Shown: positions 51,204 through 56,178 of the stretch, in pieces | Layout: each line of letters starts with the position of its first letter | How positions within the stretch are numbered: the first letter of the stretch is position 1 | Assembly: GCF_023074175.1 (NCBI RefSeq) | Contig: NZ_JADPKS010000162.1 | Span: 1-56,178 of the forward strand | Length of the DNA stretch: 56,178 nucleotides | Direction of reading: 5' to 3' | Source: Bradyrhizobium sp. 139 | GTDB lineage: Bacteria; Pseudomonadota; Alphaproteobacteria; Rhizobiales; Xanthobacteraceae | The notes under the pieces: generated by a model | Told to the model about the DNA's origin: nothing | Seen by the model: only the letters and a program-made list of their open reading frames with translations | The model's database searches: none | Made by a program: the position numbers and the translations under genes

Positions 51204-52376
51204 ATGCGTGAAGCCGTCATCGTTTCCTATGCCCGCACGGGCCTCGCAAAATCCGGCCGCGGCGGGTTCAACATCACGCCGCCGATGTCGCTCGCAGCCC
51301 ACGCCATCCACCATGCGGTCGACCGCGCCGGTGTCGCGAAGGACTATGTCGAGGACTGCTATCTCGGCAATTGCGCCCATGGCGCGCCGAATATCGGCCG
51401 TCAGGCCGCGCTGCTCGCAGGACTTCCCAAGTCGACCGGCGGTGTGTCGGTGAACCGCTTCTGCTCCTCGGGCCTTCAAACCATCGCGATGGCCGCGAAC
51501 TCGATCCGCTCGGACGGCTCTGACTGCATCGTCGCGGGCGGCGTCGAGAGCATCTCGATTCCGGGCGGCGGTTCGCCGAAGGAATGGGTCGATCCGGAAC
51601 TGCTCAAGACCGCGCCTGATATCTTCATGGCGATGATCGACACGGCCGACATCGTCGCGGAGCGCTACAAGCTCAGCCGCGAATATCAGGACGAATATTC
51701 GCTGGAGTCGCAGCGCCGCATGGCCGCTGCGCAGCAGGCGGGCAAGTTCAAGGACGAGATCGTCCCGATGAAGACCAGGATGAAGGTGGTCGACAAGGCG
51801 ACCAAGGCCGAGTCGATCGTCGACTACGTCGTCGACCGCGACGAGTGCAACCGCCCCGAGACCACGCTCGAAGGTCTCGCCAAGCTCGAGCCCGTTAGGG
51901 GGCCCGGCAAGTACGTCACCGCCGGCAATGCCAGCCAGCTGTCGGATGGTGCCGCGGCCGTGGTGCTGATGGAAGCCAAGGATGCGGAGAAGCGCGGCCT
52001 CAATCCGATGGGGCGTTTCGTCGCCTGGGCGGCGGCGGGTTGCGAGCCGGACGAGATGGGCATCGGTCCGATCTTTGCCGTGCCGAAGCTGTTGAAGCGC
52101 CATGGCCTCAAGATCGACGACATCGATCTGTGGGAGCTCAACGAGGCCTTCGCCAGCCAGTGCCTCTACTCGCGCGACAAGCTCGGCATCGATCCCGCCA
52201 AGTACAACGTCAACGGCGGCTCGATCGCGATCGGTCATCCCTTCGGCATGACCGGCGCGCGTCTCACCGGCCATATCCTCCAGGAAGGCGCGCGTCGCAA
52301 GGCCAAGTGGGGCGTCGTGACCATGTGCATCGGCGGCGGTCAGGGCGGCGCCGGTTTGTTCGAGATTTATAGCTGA
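51204..52376 (+). CDS. Acetyl-CoA C-acyltransferase (thiolase)
   Basis: 390-aa type II thiolase. The catalytic residues are C87 (NRFCSSGLQT), H345 (AIGHPFGMTGAR) and C375 (TMCIGGGQGGAG). It can act in beta-oxidation or in acetoacetyl-CoA synthesis; no fad or pha genes flank it, so the direction is unknown. The ATG at 51204 has an AGGGAG site. A terminator follows at 52405. Confidence 0.95.
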   Translation: MREAVIVSYARTGLAKSGRGGFNITPPMSLAAHAIHHAVDRAGVAKDYVEDCYLGNCAHGAPNIGRQAALLAGLPKSTGGVSVNRFCSSGLQTIAMAANSIRSDGSDCIVAGGVESISIPGGGSPKEWVDPELLKTAPDIFMAMIDTADIVAERYKLSREYQDEYSLESQRRMAAAQQAGKFKDEIVPMKTRMKVVDKATKAESIVDYVVDRDECNRPETTLEGLAKLEPVRGPGKYVTAGNASQLSDGAAAVVLMEAKDAEKRGLNPMGRFVAWAAAGCEPDEMGIGPIFAVPKLLKRHGLKIDDIDLWELNEAFASQCLYSRDKLGIDPAKYNVNGGSIAIGHPFGMTGARLTGHILQEGARRKAKWGVVTMCIGGGQGGAGLFEIYS

Positions 52377-52404
52377 GGCGAATGTTCGCCTTCGCTGAAA
52401 CGAC

Positions 52405-52439
52405 AAGAGCACGGCGTGTCGAGCGCCGTGCTCTTTTTT
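52405..52439 (+). terminator. Intrinsic terminator after the thiolase gene
   Basis: AAGAGCACGGCG, 7-nt loop, CGCCGTGCTC followed by TTTTTT. A 10-bp perfect stem 28 bp after the gene stop. Confidence 0.95.
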
Positions 52440-52535
52440 GGCCCGGCTGCGCACGCTGGCGTGCTCGGGTCAGCAACATCCTCGACCCGGTGCGGACTCA
52501 AAGGCTTATGGGGCGGACTGGTGGCTCTACAAGCT

Positions 52536-52590
52536 CATCATGCCCGGGCTTGTCCCGGGCATCCACGTCCTGCTTTCCGAGAGTTGCGGA
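52536..52590. repeat. Palindromic intergenic repeat, family D copy 3 (partial)
   Basis: CATCATGCCCGGGCTTGTCC followed by CGGGCATCCACGTC, as in copy 2, but the right half is lost. It lies at the place where the 5' end of the catalase-family gene is missing. Confidence 0.7.
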
Positions 52591-52631
52591 ATTTGTCGCA
52601 GAATCGGACAAGGCATCGCCGCTTTGGGTAA

Positions 52632-53615
52632 GACGTTCGATCTGCCCTGCGCAATAAACGAGACCCCTTCGTTCGAACCCAGGCTTCCGTTCTGCCCCAG
52701 TTCCCGAGCGGTGCTGCCACGCCAGCCTCCATCGCCGACGCCCTGAAGGAGGCTAACGGCCCTCCGCCAAAAGCGCGCGCGAGCTTTGCCCGGGGCCGAT
52801 GGGTTCGCGGCGTCTATGCCCCGTCTGATCAGGCAAAGGAGATCACCAAATCCCACAGCTTCACCAAGCCCTCCCGGGTGCTGGCGCGCTTCTCAGCGGA
52901 TGACGGCAGCCCGGACGCGGTGAACACTGGGCGGCCTTCGCTGGGCGGCTTCAGTTTCCGCCTCGGCAACGACGGCGAGCGCTCGGAGATTTTGACCCAG
53001 AGTGCACCAGTTCATTTCGCCAGAACGCTCGACCAGATGCTGGCTTTCCTGCAGGTGCGCATGCCGGGTCCGGACGGCAAGCCGGACATGGCGCAAGTCG
53101 AGGCATTCTCTGCCGCCAATCCTGAAACGCTGCGTCAGGCATGCTACCTTGCTGCGCATCCGCCCGCCGCAAGCCTTGCCTGCACGACCTATTGGGGCGT
53201 GCATGCCTTTCCCGCAACGAATGCCAAGGGCGAGATACGGTTCATCAAGTTCAAGGTCGCGCCGGTCGGCGAACACAGCCGGCCGGCCAAGAGTGCGGAC
53301 ACGGCGAACTCCACCGATTTGCTGCACGACCTCGAACTCCGGATCGCAGCACACGACGTCAGGTTCAGCGTGATGGCGCTGCTGGACCGTCCCGGCGATC
53401 CCGTCATGGACGTGACCATCCGTTGGCCCGATGAGGACGGGCGCGAAGCGGTACGTCTCGGAACGATCGTGATAACAGGGACTGAATCGAACGAGGCGTG
53501 TGACGGGACCGCGTTCAATCCGGCCAATCTTGCCGAAGGCATTGGCCATCCGCCGGACGAGATGTTTGCGGCGCAGCGCGCCGTTTACGCCATCTCGCAG
53601 ACAATGCGCCGCTGA
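52632..53615 (+). pseudogene. 5'-truncated catalase-family (SrpA-like) gene
   Basis: The frame is open from 52632 to 53615, and the protein-like sequence starts near 52692: ATPASIADALKEANGPPPKA, then SFARGRWVRGVYAPSDQAKE, then ARFSADDGSPDAVNTGRPSL. Core motifs of catalase-related peroxidases follow (SAPVHFARTLDQMLAFL, TTYWGVHAFPATNAKGEIRF), ending AAQRAVYAISQTMRR, where the Tyr fits the haem ligand. No ATG, GTG or TTG occurs in frame before the GTG at 52878, which lies inside the conserved region. There is no signal peptide. The expected catalytic His of the HAxG motif is Phe (SFARG). It is probably non-functional; a shortened protein from 52878 cannot be excluded. Confidence 0.65.
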
Positions 53616-53639
53616 GCGGAACGACGTCCCACCCCCCGA

Positions 53640-54572
53640 TCAGGTTTCGCTTTCCGGCGCGTGCTGCGTCTCCCGGCGCCACATCCCCGGGCTGATGCCG
53701 ATCACCGAGGAAAACACCCGGGTGAAGTGGCTTTGATTGGCGAACCCGGCCGCTATCGCAATCTCCGACAGCGACAGGTCGCGCACCCCCATCAATTGCT
53801 TTGCCGTATTCACACGTTGGCGAAGCAGCCATTGGTGCGGGGGCAGGCCGGTGGAAACGCGAAATGCGCGAGAAAAATGACTGACGGAGAGATCGAACTC
53901 GGCCGCGATCTTTTGCAGCGAAAGCTTTCCGCGGAGATCGGACTCCAGCCTTTCGCAGGCGCGCTTGACCTGCCATGGGGCAAGGCCGCCGCGCATCGCC
54001 TCGGCAGCGTGCCGCAGCCCGCCGTAGGTTTTGGCAACATGTGCGGTGAGTGCGAGCATCATGTGGTCGATGAAGAGCTGGTTGGCCTCGTCGGGCTGCT
54101 GCAACGCCGCCAGGAACGACGCACCGAGATGACGGACGATCGCATCGTCATGGCCGACGCCGGGCTGATAGGCGAGTTCACCGATCCGCGGCGCGCCGCC
54201 TTGCCTCGCCATGTCGTCCAGCGCCGAACGGGGCAGATAGAAAAGCAGAGAATGGAAAGGCTTGTCGATGACGTAGCGCGGATCGCGTTTCAGGTCGTAC
54301 AGATAGGTGGCGCCGGCGCGGATATCGCTCTTGATCACGCATCGGCCGCGCTCCCAGCACTCGCAATCACCGAAATCGCGAAATTTGAGGCTGACGAGAT
54401 AGGCGTCCTCTGAGGGCATCGAATCGGAAAGGCGGGGGAGGGGATGGTCATCCCGGTTTTCGGTGACAGCGAGTTCAGCGCTGCGCAGCGAACGCGTGAC
54501 CAGCGTCGGCGGCGCATCCTTCAGATGCAGAAACCGTGCGACCTTCTGCGCGAAGGCACCCACCTGTGTCAT
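53640..54572 (-). CDS. AraC-family transcriptional regulator
   Basis: 310-aa regulator: an N-terminal sensing domain and a C-terminal double HTH (LSLQKIAAEFDLSVSHFSRAFRVSTGLPPHQWLLRQRVNTAKQLM and LSLSEIAIAAGFANQSHFTRVFSSVIGISPGMWRRE). The target is unknown. It is convergent with the catalase-family remnant and divergent from a second AraC gene. Confidence 0.94.
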   Translation of the reverse strand: MTQVGAFAQKVARFLHLKDAPPTLVTRSLRSAELAVTENRDDHPLPRLSDSMPSEDAYLVSLKFRDFGDCECWERGRCVIKSDIRAGATYLYDLKRDPRYVIDKPFHSLLFYLPRSALDDMARQGGAPRIGELAYQPGVGHDDAIVRHLGASFLAALQQPDEANQLFIDHMMLALTAHVAKTYGGLRHAAEAMRGGLAPWQVKRACERLESDLRGKLSLQKIAAEFDLSVSHFSRAFRVSTGLPPHQWLLRQRVNTAKQLMGVRDLSLSEIAIAAGFANQSHFTRVFSSVIGISPGMWRRETQHAPESET

Positions 54573-54970
54573 GGACGTAGATCTCGCTTCTGAGGCAGGA
54601 CCGGGGAGCAGGACGCGACCGCCAAGTCACGGCCAATTATCCGACATCGGCAAGCAACGGTCCAGACTTGAGCGTTGGACCGACAGCCGTGTGACGGCCT
54701 GCCGCACCTATCGTCACAAACCGCTTTTCGCAAGCGATTCAACGGATTGTGATGCCTCTTGCGCAATCCCGCTTCACTACCTCGAGAGCTGCTCGCCCGC
54801 CATCGTGCATTTGTGAAAGCGTGCGCCTGCTTGGAGCAGGATTGGACAAACGATATCCGCTTCGGGAAATACGCGGAGCCTTTGCAGCGCATAGAACGCG
54901 CCGATCCGTATAAACACGGACGACTGATCAGAGATCAGGCGGAGCCACGCGATGACCGGGAGCACCACTC
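54573..54970. other. Intergenic region between two divergent AraC genes
   Basis: 398 bp without a supported gene. A short inverted repeat GGTCCA, 11 nt, TGGACC occurs at about 54659-54681. The region should hold the promoters of both regulators. Confidence 0.4.
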
Positions 54971-55909
54971 ATGCGCAATCCCTCGCACAAGAGCTTGCCG
55001 CCCGCACCTGGCGCACAGCCGGACGATCGCGCGACTTCCGAGCGGCGCGCCGCCGACGCGGAGATGGCGCGCGTGCTCAAGACAAAGCCGCTTCGCATCG
55101 CCTCCGATCCTCAAAGCGGCGCCATCGCCTATTGGAAGCACGAGCCGCTGCACGATACCGTCGAACCCATGGCCGATCACGTCGTCATGACTTATCCCGC
55201 CGGCTCGCAGCCGCTGGAACGACGCACGGGAAAATCGGCTGCGATTGCAACGGCGCGTCCCGGCGTCGTGACGATCATTCCAGCCGGCTCGACGTCCCGA
55301 TGGGACATCCACCGGCCACTACATGTCGTTCAACTCTATCTGCCACAAAGGACGCTTCTGCGTATCGCCAATGAAGCCAACACCGCTAGCCCTGACGACC
55401 TCCTGGAACGAACCGGGCATCCCGACGCCATCACGTCCCGCCTGCTTCTGAGCGCTGCGGATTCAATCGAAGGCAGCGCCACGCTCGACACGCTGTTCAG
55501 GCAGCAATTGACGGATCTTCTCGCCACGCGTTTGTTGGCTGCTCATGCGGGCGTACCGACCATAGTGCAACCGACCATCGGCGGCCTTTCGCCAACGATC
55601 CTGCGCCGGGCAATCGAACGCCTGCGTTCGAACAGCGATGCAGATGTTTCGCTCTCGGCGCTTGCGTGCGACGCAGGCCTGTCGCGCTTCCATTTCTGTC
55701 GGTCCTTCAAGGAGAGCACCGGGCTTTCGCCGCATGCCTGGCTGCGCCAGCACCGGGTCGAGCAGGCCATGAACATGCTGCGGGAGAGCGACGAATCGGT
55801 CGTCTCGGTCGCCGCGGCGCTTGGTTACTCCTCGCAGACCGCCTTCGCCGCGGCATTCAAGAAGCTGACGGGCGAAACGCCGAGCGATTGGCGCAGGCGC
55901 GTGCGTTAG
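54971..55909 (+). CDS. AraC-family transcriptional regulator
   Basis: 312-aa regulator of the same general type as the one at 53640, but distinct in its N-terminal half. The C-terminal HTH pair reads VSLSALACDAGLSRFHFCRSFKESTGLSPHAWLRQHRVEQAMNML and ESVVSVAAALGYSSQTAFAAAFKKLTGETPSDWRRR. The N-terminal part is a cupin-like sensing domain. The start at 54971 is ATG. Its target is unknown; the next gene on the same strand is a candidate. Confidence 0.94.
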   Translation: MRNPSHKSLPPAPGAQPDDRATSERRAADAEMARVLKTKPLRIASDPQSGAIAYWKHEPLHDTVEPMADHVVMTYPAGSQPLERRTGKSAAIATARPGVVTIIPAGSTSRWDIHRPLHVVQLYLPQRTLLRIANEANTASPDDLLERTGHPDAITSRLLLSAADSIEGSATLDTLFRQQLTDLLATRLLAAHAGVPTIVQPTIGGLSPTILRRAIERLRSNSDADVSLSALACDAGLSRFHFCRSFKESTGLSPHAWLRQHRVEQAMNMLRESDESVVSVAAALGYSSQTAFAAAFKKLTGETPSDWRRRVR

Positions 55910-56007
55910 CAGCAATCTCTCGACAGGGACGGCAATCGCGCTGGGGCAGCGGCAAATCGGGTCGGCTACATCATCAACATGTCCAGACCAATCGAGGGAG
56001 ACCAAAG

Positions 56008-56178
56008 ATGACCTGGAAAAACTTTGTCGGCCGACGGCTGATTGCGACACGTCGCCGAAGCCTTGCAACCGCAACCTTGTACGGCCTCTCTCTGGCCGTT
56101 CGCTTCACGTCGGCGGCGGGCGAGGAGGTGGAAATTCCGGCGTACTCCATGCACCCGACGCATCCGCTGGTTTCCATC
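56008..56178 (+). CDS. Exported protein, 5' part only (runs off the window)
   Basis: The first 57 codons of a gene cut by the right edge. It has an AGGGAG site before the ATG. The sequence MTWKNFVGRRLIATRRRSLA then TATLYGLSLAVRFTSAAGEE has a basic head and a hydrophobic stretch, likely a signal peptide. The mature start reads VEIPAYSMHPTHPL. The family cannot be told from this part. Confidence 0.65.
   Translation, partial: MTWKNFVGRRLIATRRRSLATATLYGLSLAVRFTSAAGEEVEIPAYSMHPTHPLVSI

Noticed and set aside
1..56178. CRISPR array, tRNA, rRNA, prophage or integrase
   Set aside because: No regularly spaced identical repeats, no cloverleaf-like sequence, and no phage or integrase motifs were found by eye.

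Overview
The window is about 56 kb of high-GC alphaproteobacterial chromosome. It most likely comes from Bradyrhizobium or a close relative in the Nitrobacteraceae. This rests on the protein styles (long-tailed UvrB, Ala-rich L25/Ctc, Omp25-like beta-barrels, SulP with a small XRE regulator, the serC leader RNA) and on the many palindromic intergenic repeats. It is inferred by eye, not by a database search. I see no rRNA, tRNA, CRISPR array, transposase, integrase or phage gene. The region looks like core chromosome dotted with small repeats and a few decayed genes.

Layout. Positions 129-5536 are a minus-strand run: dienelactone hydrolase, lgt, a MidA/NDUFAF7-type methyltransferase, pgeF, a lipoprotein and prs. 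Positions 5693-8684 are a plus-strand run: ubiK-like, rplY (L25), pth and ychF. Positions 8826-14222 carry a DUF4282 protein, a MaoC pair and several small or unrecognised secreted or membrane proteins. A large uvrB (14317-17283) follows, then two small proteins, a LysR regulator and a divergent TSUP transporter. Positions 20368-26952 hold a SCO/Tat-MBL pair, a GST remnant, an intact LigE-like GST, a CWC protein, the DUF1800-DUF1501 secreted pair and an IsdG-type haem monooxygenase. Positions 26972-30858 are minus-strand accessory genes (aldo/keto reductase, GNAT, PAS protein, two micro-proteins, GST).

Positions 31382-42651 contain an aspartate aminotransferase, a DUF992 protein, an EF-G paralogue, an XRE-SulP pair, aroE, lldD and glmM. 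Positions 43077-47944 carry an Fsr-like MFS exporter, two outer-membrane beta-barrels, a GST-GNAT pair and a small protein. Positions 48024-50913 are serC-serA, two consecutive steps of serine synthesis, behind a leader that fits the alphaproteobacterial serC RNA motif. A thiolase, a 5'-truncated catalase-family gene and two AraC regulators close the window, and a secreted protein runs off the right edge.

Most notable: (i) a 159-bp MITE-like element (42802-42960) with perfect 19-bp terminal inverted repeats and a 9-bp flanking duplication, inserted inside an older palindromic repeat; (ii) several interspersed palindromic repeat families, some nested in one another; (iii) the candidate serC leader; (iv) remnants of a GST gene and of a catalase-family gene beside such repeats; (v) several micro-proteins of 45-58 aa with good ribosome-binding sites. 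The best candidates for an undescribed system are the translationally coupled, exported DUF1800-DUF1501 pair and the coupled SCO/Tat-MBL pair. I found no clearly new defence or mobile system.
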